In this document: one piece after another, positions 42,270-50,426 of the stretch
How the letters are laid out: every line of letters begins with the position of its first letter
Numbering within the stretch: the stretch's first letter is position 1
From: UBA3478 sp038134285
Lineage (GTDB): Bacteria; Bacteroidota; Bacteroidia; Flavobacteriales; Flavobacteriaceae
DNA length: 64,000 bases
Direction: 5' to 3'
NCBI GenBank assembly: GCA_038134285.1
Contig: JAYPUW010000007.1
Coordinates: 45,673-109,672, forward strand
Made by a program: the position numbers and the translations under genes
Notes under the pieces: model-generated
Seen by the model: only the letters and a program-made list of their open reading frames with translations
Told to the model about the DNA's origin: nothing
Databases searched by the model: none

Positions 42270-44069
42270 ATGCAGCACGTCAAGAACATTGCCATTATTG
42301 CTCACGTAGATCACGGAAAGACTACACTTGTCGATAAAATCCTTTACCACTGTCAACTTTTCAGAGAAAATGAAAACAAAGGAGAACTCATTCTAGACAA
42401 CAATGATCTCGAGCGCGAGCGCGGAATTACCATTGTTTCTAAGAATGTTTCGGTACAATACAAAGACCACAAGATCAACATTATCGATACCCCTGGTCAC
42501 GCCGACTTTGGCGGAGAAGTAGAGCGTGTTTTAAACATGGCAGACGGAGTGTTATTGCTGGTTGATGCCTTTGAGGGCCCTATGCCTCAAACCCGGTTTG
42601 TATTGCAAAAGGCGATTTCAATGGGATTGAAGCCATGTGTAGTCATCAATAAGGTAGACAAAGAGAATTGTACGCCAGATGAGGTACATGAAAAGGTCTT
42701 TGATCTCATGTTTGAGCTTGGCGCTGAAGAATGGCAGCTTGATTTCCCCACGGTTTACGGATCGGCTAAGAACGGATGGATGAGCACAGATTACAAACAG
42801 CCCACCGACTCTATAGAACCCCTTTTAGAAATGGTCCTGGCTCAAATCCCTGAGTTCAAACCGCAAGAGGGATCAACACAGCTTTTAATTACTTCTTTAG
42901 ATTATTCTTCGTTTACCGGACGTATTGCAATTGGACGCCTACAACGCGGATCACTTAAAGAAGGCCAGCAGGTGAGTCTCGTAAAACGCGACGGTTCAAT
43001 TTCTAAATCAAGAATTAAAGAGCTGTACACATTTGAAGGATTAGGCCGCGTGAAAGTGCAAGAAGTTCGGGCTGGAGATATCTGCGCGATTGTCGGAATG
43101 GAGAATTTTGAGATTGGAGACACGTTAGCAGATCATGAGGCACCTGAAGCATTAAAGTCTATCGCGATCGATGAGCCTACCATGAGTATGCTCTTTACCA
43201 TAAATGATAGTCCGTTCTTTGGTAAGGATGGAAAATTTGTGACCTCTAGACACATTAAAGATCGATTAGAGAAAGAGCTAGAAAAAAATTTGGCGTTGCG
43301 TGTTAAACCTACAGATAGCGCAGATCGTTTTATCGTATATGGGCGAGGGGTACTGCACTTGTCAGTGCTTATCGAGACTATGCGCCGTGAAGGATACGAA
43401 CTACAGATCGGTCAGCCTCAGGTCATCATTAAAGAAATTGATGGCGTAAAGTGTGAGCCTGTCGAGCAATTGACCATTGATCTTCCAGAGACTGTCTCGG
43501 GTAAGGCCGTTGAGATGGTATCTATGCGCAAGGGAGAACTGCTCAGTATGGAGACTAAGGGTACCCGAATGATCTGCGCGTTTGTGATCCCCTCTAGAGG
43601 TATTATCGGATTGAGAAATCAACTTCTCACGGCAACTGCAGGCGAGGCGATCATGTCACACCGTTTTATTGAATACCAACCCCTAAAAGGGCCAATCCCA
43701 GGACGAATTAATGGATCATTGGTTTCTTTAGAAAACGGAACGGCGATTCCTTATTCTATCGATAAGATCCAAGAACGAGGGGTCTTCTTTGTTGATCCAG
43801 GAGAGGATATTTACGAAGGACAGGTGATTGGAGAAAATTCTAGAGCCGACGATTTGGCGGTGAATGTGACTAAAACCAAAAAACTTTCAAACGTCCGTGC
43901 CTCTGGTTCAGATGAAAAGGTGAAAATTGTTCCCGCAATTAAGTTCTCGCTAGAGCAGGCTTTAGAATACATACAGAAGGACGAGTTGGTTGAGGTAACT
44001 CCTAATCACATCCGTCTGCGAAAAATTTATTTAAAGGAAACCGACAGAAAGCGCGCTAAAGCGATCTAA
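42270..44069 (+). CDS. typA: ribosome-associated GTPase TypA/BipA
   Basis: A 599-residue translational GTPase linked to stress response and ribosome assembly. G1 is AHVDHGKTTLVDKIL (about 10-24), switch I has ERERGITIVSKN, G3 DTPGHADF and G4 NKVDKE. Later domains include GRGVLHLSVLIETMRREGYE and the BipA-specific C-terminal part. Length is normal. The 3' end overlaps the converging ROK gene by 14 bases. Confidence 0.97.
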   Translation: MQHVKNIAIIAHVDHGKTTLVDKILYHCQLFRENENKGELILDNNDLERERGITIVSKNVSVQYKDHKINIIDTPGHADFGGEVERVLNMADGVLLLVDAFEGPMPQTRFVLQKAISMGLKPCVVINKVDKENCTPDEVHEKVFDLMFELGAEEWQLDFPTVYGSAKNGWMSTDYKQPTDSIEPLLEMVLAQIPEFKPQEGSTQLLITSLDYSSFTGRIAIGRLQRGSLKEGQQVSLVKRDGSISKSRIKELYTFEGLGRVKVQEVRAGDICAIVGMENFEIGDTLADHEAPEALKSIAIDEPTMSMLFTINDSPFFGKDGKFVTSRHIKDRLEKELEKNLALRVKPTDSADRFIVYGRGVLHLSVLIETMRREGYELQIGQPQVIIKEIDGVKCEPVEQLTIDLPETVSGKAVEMVSMRKGELLSMETKGTRMICAFVIPSRGIIGLRNQLLTATAGEAIMSHRFIEYQPLKGPIPGRINGSLVSLENGTAIPYSIDKIQERGVFFVDPGEDIYEGQVIGENSRADDLAVNVTKTKKLSNVRASGSDEKVKIVPAIKFSLEQALEYIQKDELVEVTPNHIRLRKIYLKETDRKRAKAI

Positions 44070-44796
44070 AAGCGGCAGCGGCAGCACCCACAATTCCGGC
44101 ATTGTTGCGCAGTGCAGCTGGCTTGATGTGAACCGGAGAATCGATCAGGTGTGCGTAGTTATCCCACTCCTTAGAAAGCCCACCCCCAAGAATAATGAGG
44201 TCTGGGGCGATGAGAAGGTTCGTTATTTTTAAGAACTTATTAAAGCGTACGGCCCATTCTTCAAGGCTTAAATTTTCGCGCTCCTTGGCAGAGGCTGAGG
44301 TCCATTCTTCAATTTTTTTGAACTTTTTGTAAGGAATTTGGCCTAACTCAAAATTCGGAATGAGTGTTCCGTTAAAGAAGGCGCCACTACCTATCCCCGT
44401 GCCAATGGTTATCATAAGGACGAGTCCCATCTCACCTTTTCCGACACCGTACTCCATGGTCGCGTAGGCTGCGGCATCTGCATCATTTAAGACAATAACT
44501 TTTTGCCCTGTCTTTTCGGTAAATACATCTGCTACGTTAAGCCCCTTCCATTTCTTATGAAGGTTGCCTTGTGACCCGCAAATCCCATTCTTGATGATGG
44601 TAGGAAATCCAACTCCAATGGGCCCCTTATAGCCAAAATAGTCTACGATTTCTTTGAAATAATCTGCAATACCTTCAGGGTCTCTCTTTTTAGGCGTAGG
44701 TAGGCGGAAGCGTTCACTGATTAATTCCCCAGCTTCAATATCGACCAAACCACCCTTAATACCGGTACCCCCTATATCAATGCCTAAAACTGCCAT
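44056..44796 (-). CDS. ppgK: ROK-family kinase, probable polyphosphate glucokinase
   Basis: A 246-residue sugar kinase. It has the phosphate loop GIDIGGTGIKGGLVD (about 4-18), GVGFPTIIKNG, the catalytic aspartate in LNDADAAAYA and the second phosphate motif TIGTGIGSGAF. The cysteine-rich zinc motif of typical ROK repressors and kinases is missing, and the length and FELGQIPYKKFKKIEEW match polyphosphate glucokinases, which use polyphosphate or ATP to phosphorylate glucose. Overlaps typA by 14 bases; no terminator is seen. Confidence 0.85.
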   Translation of the reverse strand: MAVLGIDIGGTGIKGGLVDIEAGELISERFRLPTPKKRDPEGIADYFKEIVDYFGYKGPIGVGFPTIIKNGICGSQGNLHKKWKGLNVADVFTEKTGQKVIVLNDADAAAYATMEYGVGKGEMGLVLMITIGTGIGSGAFFNGTLIPNFELGQIPYKKFKKIEEWTSASAKERENLSLEEWAVRFNKFLKITNLLIAPDLIILGGGLSKEWDNYAHLIDSPVHIKPAALRNNAGIVGAAAAAFRSL

Positions 44797-44843
44797 AAAT
44801 CTTAAATGAGCTACAAATAAACAGAAAAATTACCAGTTGAAAT

Positions 44844-45515
44844 TTAGCCTTGATGTAAGCTCTGATTTTCGCACCGTACCACAGGATGACCGTAATGGCG
44901 GATTAATTGGTGATTATGGGTGGCGACAAAAAGTGTCTTACTGTTTCGATGAATGTCTTCGAAAACCTGCATGACCTCTAGACTAGTTTCTGGATCTAGA
45001 TTTCCGGTGGGTTCATCTGCAATAATTAGATCAGGGTCGTTCAATAAGGCTCTAGCGATAGCAACGCGCTGTTGTTCTCCACCTGAGAGCCGATGGGGAA
45101 AGCTTTTCATCTTTCCGCTAATCCCAACGCGCTCTAGCACTGTTTCGATTTGGTTTTTGCGCTCGCTCGATTTTTTCCATCCGGTGGCTTTGAGCACAAA
45201 GTCGAGGTTGTCATAGACGTTGCGGTCTGAGAGCAGTTTAAAATCTTGAAATACAATGCCCAATGAGCGTCTCAGCGTTGAAAGCTGGACTTCTTTTAGG
45301 GTGCGTAGGTCAAGGTTTTTGATTCGCGCTGTCCCAGCGCTAAACGGAACATCGCCGTAGAGCGCTTTCAGCAGACTGCTTTTTCCGGATCCTGTTTTTC
45401 CGATTAAGAAATAGTAGTCCCCTTTGTGAAGGCTAAAATTGAGTTTGTCAAGTATAATGCTAGTGTCTTGCTTTATTTGGGCATTCTCAAGATACAAGAC
45501 GGTGTCTGATTGCAT
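44844..45515 (-). CDS. ftsE: FtsE-type ABC transporter ATPase
   Basis: A 223-residue ABC ATPase. Walker A GKTGSGKSSLLKAL (about 39-52), Q-loop GIVFQDFKLLSD, signature LSGGEQQRVAIARAL, Walker B LIIADEPTGNLD and the H-loop VATHNHQLI are all intact. It is closest in look to FtsE, the partner of FtsX in controlling cell-wall hydrolases, but a LolD-like role is possible. No permease is adjacent. TACCTTTA, a near -7 element, lies at 45541-45548 on the minus strand. Confidence 0.85.
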   Translation of the reverse strand: MQSDTVLYLENAQIKQDTSIILDKLNFSLHKGDYYFLIGKTGSGKSSLLKALYGDVPFSAGTARIKNLDLRTLKEVQLSTLRRSLGIVFQDFKLLSDRNVYDNLDFVLKATGWKKSSERKNQIETVLERVGISGKMKSFPHRLSGGEQQRVAIARALLNDPDLIIADEPTGNLDPETSLEVMQVFEDIHRNSKTLFVATHNHQLIRHYGHPVVRCENQSLHQG

Positions 45516-45567
45516 TAACAGAAATTTGAAAGTTCAGCCTTAAAGGTAATCATTCGTCCAATGCACT

Positions 45568-45575
45568 TATATTTG
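45568..45575 (+). promoter_or_regulatory. -7 element of the MFS gene
   Basis: TATATTTG fully matches and lies 19 bases before the TTG start at 45595, which supports that start. Confidence 0.6.
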
Positions 45576-45594
45576 AATCTGTAAATCCTAGGCA

Positions 45595-46932
45595 TTGAGC
45601 CCTTCAACCTCAAAACGTTCTAATTTTGGCTCTATTATTCGACCAGAGTCTTTTCCATTTTTCTACGGTTTTGTTATTCTTATTGTCGGAACCATTGGTG
45701 TTTGGTTCAGTATTCCAGGCCAAACCATTGGAGTCTCAGTATTTACCGATCCTGTAAAAGATGCATTGGGATTAAGTCGCAACCAATTCTCTAACGCTTA
45801 TATGGTGGGGACGATCATGAGTTCCTTGATCATTGGAAGGGCCGGACGCTGGTTCGATCGCTATGGGGCCCGATGGGTGGCTTTAGGTGCTGCTCTTGGA
45901 ATTTCACTCACACTTTTAACGGCTTCCTTTTCGCCTTCGCTCGCTCAAAAATTAGCAGTAGCTATTAACATTAGCACGGTTTACACCGGATTTGTGGTCA
46001 TAACTCTTCTGTTTTTTATGCTGAGGTTCTTTGGTCAAGGGGTGCTTACTATGGCCTCGAGAAATATGATCATGATGTGGTGGGACAAATACCGCGGACG
46101 AGCCAATATGGTAACGAGTATTTCGCTTTCATTCGGATTCAGTTCGGCGCCGATTTGGCTCAGCGTACTCATTGATGACTTTGGATGGAGCGGGGCATGG
46201 CAGCTGATGGCACTCGCCTTGGCGGTATTTGCGATTATTATCCTTCAATTCTATAGAGTACGTCCTGAAGATCACGGATTACTTCCTGATGGAATTCGAA
46301 AAGATCAAGAAACCCATGGAGCTTCTGACCAGCCGCGCGCGAAGAAGCAGTTTACCCTTATGGAGGCACGTAAGACTCGCGCTTTTTGGGTATTCACCTT
46401 TTTATTAGCATTCAATAGCTTTTTCATTACGGGGCTTACCTTTCATGTGGTTTCTATTTTTGAGAGCACTGGATTGTCTAAAGAAGATGCGGTTCGGATT
46501 TTTCTGCCCGGTTCTTTCGTTTCGGTTACCGTTTCAACAGTTTTTAATTACCTCAGTGATGGCTCTAAGCTTAAAATCTTCGCCTATATCATGATGTTTG
46601 GCGGCTTGCTGGCTTGTATAGGGATGTTCTTTTTAAGTGAATCATGGGGAAGAATATTGTTGATTAGCGGAATGGGGTCTATGGGTGGTTTTTTTGGAGT
46701 GCTCAATTCGGTTACTTGGCCCAGATTTTTCGGAAGGCAACACCTTGGTGCAATCACAGGTCGGGTCATGTCAATTTTAATCTTTGCGAGTGCTATTGCT
46801 CCGAGTGTTTTCAGTTTCTCGTTTACCCTTCTCGGTTCTTACCGTTACATGGCATATCTTGGAGTAGTTCTAATCGCTGCACTTGCTGTAGCCGGAACCA
46901 AAGCGAATAATCCTCAGCCCTATGAAACTTAA
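45595..46932 (+). CDS. MFS transporter (TTG start)
   Basis: A 445-residue transporter of the major facilitator superfamily with 12 hydrophobic segments and a central cytoplasmic loop near residues 220-255. Signature residues include GRAGRWFDRYGARW in the loop between segments 2 and 3. The start must be TTG at 45595: an in-frame TAG ends at 45591 and the first ATG falls far inside, in segment 2. It most resembles the oxalate/formate-antiporter-like MFS group, but the substrate is unknown. It overlaps the following amidohydrolase gene by 11 bases, so the two probably work together. Confidence 0.87.
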   Translation: MSPSTSKRSNFGSIIRPESFPFFYGFVILIVGTIGVWFSIPGQTIGVSVFTDPVKDALGLSRNQFSNAYMVGTIMSSLIIGRAGRWFDRYGARWVALGAALGISLTLLTASFSPSLAQKLAVAINISTVYTGFVVITLLFFMLRFFGQGVLTMASRNMIMMWWDKYRGRANMVTSISLSFGFSSAPIWLSVLIDDFGWSGAWQLMALALAVFAIIILQFYRVRPEDHGLLPDGIRKDQETHGASDQPRAKKQFTLMEARKTRAFWVFTFLLAFNSFFITGLTFHVVSIFESTGLSKEDAVRIFLPGSFVSVTVSTVFNYLSDGSKLKIFAYIMMFGGLLACIGMFFLSESWGRILLISGMGSMGGFFGVLNSVTWPRFFGRQHLGAITGRVMSILIFASAIAPSVFSFSFTLLGSYRYMAYLGVVLIAALAVAGTKANNPQPYET

Positions 46933-48547
46933 GATTACTTCTCTATTTATATTGATAATTGCCACTTTTAGTTGTGAAAAAGTTGAGCAAGTAGATAAGG
47001 TGTTTTACAATGCTCAATTTTATACTGTTGACTCGTTACAGTCAATGGCTACTGTAGTTGCGGTTAAAGACCGTCGTATTGTTGCAGTTGGAATGGATGA
47101 GTTGCGTAGTCGTTTTACCGCGCGTGAAGAGATAGATCTAGAAGGAGCTTTTGTCTACCCCGGGTTCATTGATGCGCACTGCCACTTTTACCAACTTGGC
47201 TTAAACGAAAGCAGATTAAGTTTGCTTGGAACCCAAAGTTTTGATGAGATTATTGAACGTCTTAAGGCTTTTGATGCTGAATACCATCCGTCTGTATTGT
47301 ATGCTTGGGGGTGGGATCAAAACGATTGGCCTGAGAAGGAATTTCCGACAAATGCTCAATTAAACGAATTGTTTCCTAACCGGCCAGTGGTATTGCGTCG
47401 TATAGATGGGCATGCCTATTTGGTTAACGATTATGCCCTTCATCTTTCGGGTATAACTGCAAAAACCGAGGTGAGTGGCGGGGCAATCTTAAAAGAAAAT
47501 CAGCGCCTTACAGGTGTTTTAATTGACGAACCCATGAGATGGGTTGATGCTTCACTGCCTGACATTGATCGCGCTTCTCAGGTGCGCGCCTTATTGGCAG
47601 CGCAAGACATTGCCTTTGAAAATGGATTAACAACGGTAAATGACGCAGGGCTTTCAAGGTCAGTCATTGAACTAATCGATAGCCTGCAAACCACAGGTGA
47701 TATGAAAATTCGCGTGTATGCTATGATTAGTGCATCTCCTGAACAGCTAGATTACTACCTCGAAAAGGGACCTATTAAAACATCTTTGCTTAATGTGCGA
47801 TCGTTTAAGGTTTATGCAGATGGAGCACTTGGATCAAGGGGCGCAGCGCTAAAGAAACCCTACTCTGATCAGTCGGATCACTTTGGAGCAGTAGTAACCC
47901 CTTTAGAAGAAATTACGTCTATAGCAGAGCGCCTAGCGCAAAGTGAATTTCAAATGAATACACACGCCATAGGAGATTCTGCAAATTATTTTGTTCTCGA
48001 TCTGTATCAAAGAGTATTATCAAATCCGATGAAGGCACGTTGGAAGATAGAGCATGCACAAGTTGTCGATCCGGCAGATTTTGATCGTTTCGCTGACGGA
48101 ATTATCCCTTCAGTACAACCCACCCATGCTACCAGCGACATGTATTGGGCTGAGGATCGTTTAGGTCCAGACCGCATCAAAGGGGCGTACGCTTATCAAA
48201 CGCTGCTGCAGAAGGCTTCTCTTTTAGCATTAGGGACTGATTTTCCGGTAGAACAGGTCTCGCCTTTATTGACCTACTATGCTGCGGTGGCCCGTCAAGA
48301 TCTTGAAGGATATCCTGATGGAGGGTATTTCGTTGAAGAGGGATTAACCCGCATGCAGGCCTTAAAGGGAATGACTACTTGGGCGGCGTATTCGAACTTT
48401 GAAGAAGGCGAAAAGGGGATGATTCGACCAGGCTACTACGCTGATTTCACCATTCTAGCAGAAGACCTTATAGAGGCTCCTCTTTCTGCTTTACCTACAA
48501 TTCCTGTCCAGGGAGTAGTGATTGGGGGTGATTTAGTTAAGAAATAA
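46922..48547 (+). CDS. amidohydrolase of the YtcJ-like family, lipoprotein
   Basis: A 541-residue metal-dependent hydrolase carried as a lipoprotein: the signal peptide ends TFSC with C18. Metal and catalytic motifs are PGFIDAHCHFYQLG, KVYADGALGSRGAAL with the likely bridging lysine, NTHAIGDSAN, IEHAQVV and LGTDFPVE. Family members hydrolyse amides or cyclic amides of mixed kinds. The overlap with the MFS gene suggests that a product released outside the cytoplasmic membrane is then imported (inference). Confidence 0.87.
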   Translation: MKLKITSLFILIIATFSCEKVEQVDKVFYNAQFYTVDSLQSMATVVAVKDRRIVAVGMDELRSRFTAREEIDLEGAFVYPGFIDAHCHFYQLGLNESRLSLLGTQSFDEIIERLKAFDAEYHPSVLYAWGWDQNDWPEKEFPTNAQLNELFPNRPVVLRRIDGHAYLVNDYALHLSGITAKTEVSGGAILKENQRLTGVLIDEPMRWVDASLPDIDRASQVRALLAAQDIAFENGLTTVNDAGLSRSVIELIDSLQTTGDMKIRVYAMISASPEQLDYYLEKGPIKTSLLNVRSFKVYADGALGSRGAALKKPYSDQSDHFGAVVTPLEEITSIAERLAQSEFQMNTHAIGDSANYFVLDLYQRVLSNPMKARWKIEHAQVVDPADFDRFADGIIPSVQPTHATSDMYWAEDRLGPDRIKGAYAYQTLLQKASLLALGTDFPVEQVSPLLTYYAAVARQDLEGYPDGGYFVEEGLTRMQALKGMTTWAAYSNFEEGEKGMIRPGYYADFTILAEDLIEAPLSALPTIPVQGVVIGGDLVKK

Positions 48548-48561
48548 GTCTAATACTCTTT

Positions 48562-48586
48562 AATTAGTTAAAATAATTAACTAATT
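48562..48586. repeat. 10-bp AT-rich inverted repeat before asnB
   Basis: AATTAGTTAA (48562-48571) and TTAACTAATT (48577-48586) form a perfect palindrome around five bases. It lies 15 bases after the amidohydrolase stop and 60 bases before asnB. It could be an operator or a weak terminator; there is no long T run. Confidence 0.5.
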
Positions 48587-48621
48587 TTAACTTTAAACTA
48601 TATGATTAAAATCATTTGATT

Positions 48622-48629
48622 CATTTTTG
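48622..48629 (+). promoter_or_regulatory. possible asnB -7 element
   Basis: CATTTTTG matches seven of eight positions and lies 16 bases before the asnB ATG, followed by C. Confidence 0.4.
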
Positions 48630-48645
48630 CTTAAAATTTTGAATC

Positions 48646-50313
48646 ATGTGTGGAATTGTAGCCAGTTTTAAATACCAGAAAGAAGAATCTCAGCAACGTG
48701 ACCAGTTGCTAGAAATGTCTAAGAAGATCAGACACCGCGGCCCAGACTGGAGTGGTATTTACAGCGATACTTTCAGTGTACTTGCTCACGAGCGTTTAGC
48801 TATTGTCGATCCGGCTTCGGGAAAACAGCCCTTGTTTAACGAGTCTAAATCACTGGTGCTTGCCGCTAATGGTGAGATTTACAATCACAGAGAATTGCGT
48901 TCAGCCTTTAAAGAGTACAAATTCATGACTCAATCAGACTGTGAAGTACTGCTCCCGCTTTATCAGCGCCTTGGTTCATCATTTTTAGATCAACTAAATG
49001 GGATCTTTGCTTTTGCCCTTTATGATAAAGAGAAAAAGGACTTCTTAATTGCTCGTGATCACATGGGTATTATTCCACTATACATGGGGTGGGATGAACA
49101 GGGTGTTTTTTATGTAGCCTCTGAATTAAAGGCATTAGAGGGGTATTGCAACCGGATTGAGTTGTTTCCTCCAGGACACTACATGACCGGTGAGACAGCT
49201 GAACCGGTTCGCTGGTACGACAGAGATTGGAAATCCTATGACGCCGTTAAAGAAAACGGGACCTCTATCGAAGCCCTTAGGAAGGCGCTTGAGGCCGCTG
49301 TTAAGCGTCAGCTAATGTCTGATGTTCCTTATGGGGTGCTGTTGTCTGGGGGACTTGATTCTTCTATTACCTCAGCGGTTGCTAAGAAATATGCTGAAAA
49401 ACGCATTGAATCTGATAATACGGAGAGCGCCTGGTGGCCTCAATTGCACTCTTTTGCGGTGGGACTAGTGGGTTCGCCAGATTTGGCAGCCGCCCGAAAG
49501 GTTGCCGACTATATTAAAACGGTGCACCACGAGGTGATTTTTACCATCCAAGAAGGGCTTGACGCGATCAAAGATGTGATTTACCATCTTGAAACCTACG
49601 ATATCACCACCGTACGGGCGGCCACGCCAATGTACTTAATGGCGCGTGTCATTAAGTCAATGGGTATTAAAATGGTATTGTCTGGCGAAGGATCAGACGA
49701 ACTGTTTGGAGGATATCTTTACTTCCATAAGGCTCCGAATGCACTAGAATTTCACGAAGAAACAGTGCGAAAATTAGATAGGTTGCACATGTATGATTGT
49801 TTGCGTGCCAACAAGTCACTTGCCGCCTGGGGAATTGAAGGGAGAGTTCCTTTCTTGGACAAAGAATTCATCGATGTAGCTATGCGTTTGAACCCTCAAG
49901 AAAAGATGATTAATGGAGAGCGTATGGAGAAATGGGTATTGCGCAAAGCTTTTGAAGATATGCTTCCTGCCGAGGTAGCATGGCGTCAGAAAGAGCAGTT
50001 CTCAGACGGTGTGGGGTATTCTTGGATTGACACCCTTAAAGAGAAGGTTAATGAAGAAGTGAGCGACGCTCAAATGGAGCAAGCAGCCTTTAAGTATCCT
50101 TTTCAAACACCTCAAACTAAAGAAGAGTATTTCTATCGTAGCATCTTCGCCTCACACTTTCCTTCAGACGCTGCTGCTTTGAGCGTACCACAAGAGCCTT
50201 CGGTGGCGTGTAGTACTAAAACCGCTCTTGAATGGGATGCCGCATTCAAAACGATGAATGAGCCTTCTGGACGGGCGATTAAATCGGTACATACAGACGC
50301 TTACGAAAAATGA
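48646..50313 (+). CDS. asnB: asparagine synthase (glutamine-hydrolysing)
   Basis: A 555-residue enzyme that makes asparagine from aspartate, ATP and glutamine. The N-terminal glutaminase domain starts with MCGIVASF, so C2 is the nucleophile after removal of methionine; RHRGPDWSGIY and NGEIYNH follow. The synthetase domain carries the ATP loop SGGLDSSI at residues 234-241 and LSGEGSDELFGGY. Length is like the E. coli enzyme. A palindrome upstream may regulate it. Confidence 0.97.
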   Translation: MCGIVASFKYQKEESQQRDQLLEMSKKIRHRGPDWSGIYSDTFSVLAHERLAIVDPASGKQPLFNESKSLVLAANGEIYNHRELRSAFKEYKFMTQSDCEVLLPLYQRLGSSFLDQLNGIFAFALYDKEKKDFLIARDHMGIIPLYMGWDEQGVFYVASELKALEGYCNRIELFPPGHYMTGETAEPVRWYDRDWKSYDAVKENGTSIEALRKALEAAVKRQLMSDVPYGVLLSGGLDSSITSAVAKKYAEKRIESDNTESAWWPQLHSFAVGLVGSPDLAAARKVADYIKTVHHEVIFTIQEGLDAIKDVIYHLETYDITTVRAATPMYLMARVIKSMGIKMVLSGEGSDELFGGYLYFHKAPNALEFHEETVRKLDRLHMYDCLRANKSLAAWGIEGRVPFLDKEFIDVAMRLNPQEKMINGERMEKWVLRKAFEDMLPAEVAWRQKEQFSDGVGYSWIDTLKEKVNEEVSDAQMEQAAFKYPFQTPQTKEEYFYRSIFASHFPSDAAALSVPQEPSVACSTKTALEWDAAFKTMNEPSGRAIKSVHTDAYEK

Positions 50314-50343
50314 TATTGTTCACACTAAAGTGTTGATAACTTG

Positions 50344-50375
50344 AAGGGCTCGAATAAGTTCGAGCCCTTATTTTT
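50344..50375 (+). terminator. asnB terminator
   Basis: AAGGGCTCGAA (50344-50354) pairs perfectly with TTCGAGCCCTT (50359-50369) around TAAG, followed by ATTTTT. Confidence 0.88.
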
Positions 50376-50389
50376 ACTGCTGTTTCGGC

Positions 50390-50397
50390 TATATTTG
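50390..50397 (+). promoter_or_regulatory. gyrB -7 element
   Basis: TATATTTG matches fully and is followed by C, 29 bases before the gyrB ATG. The predicted leader carries a 5-codon frame at 50413-50430 (MKSDL) whose TGA overlaps the gyrB ATG as ATGA. Confidence 0.65.
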
Positions 50398-50426
50398 CTA
50401 GGATACATTACCATGAAATCTGACCT

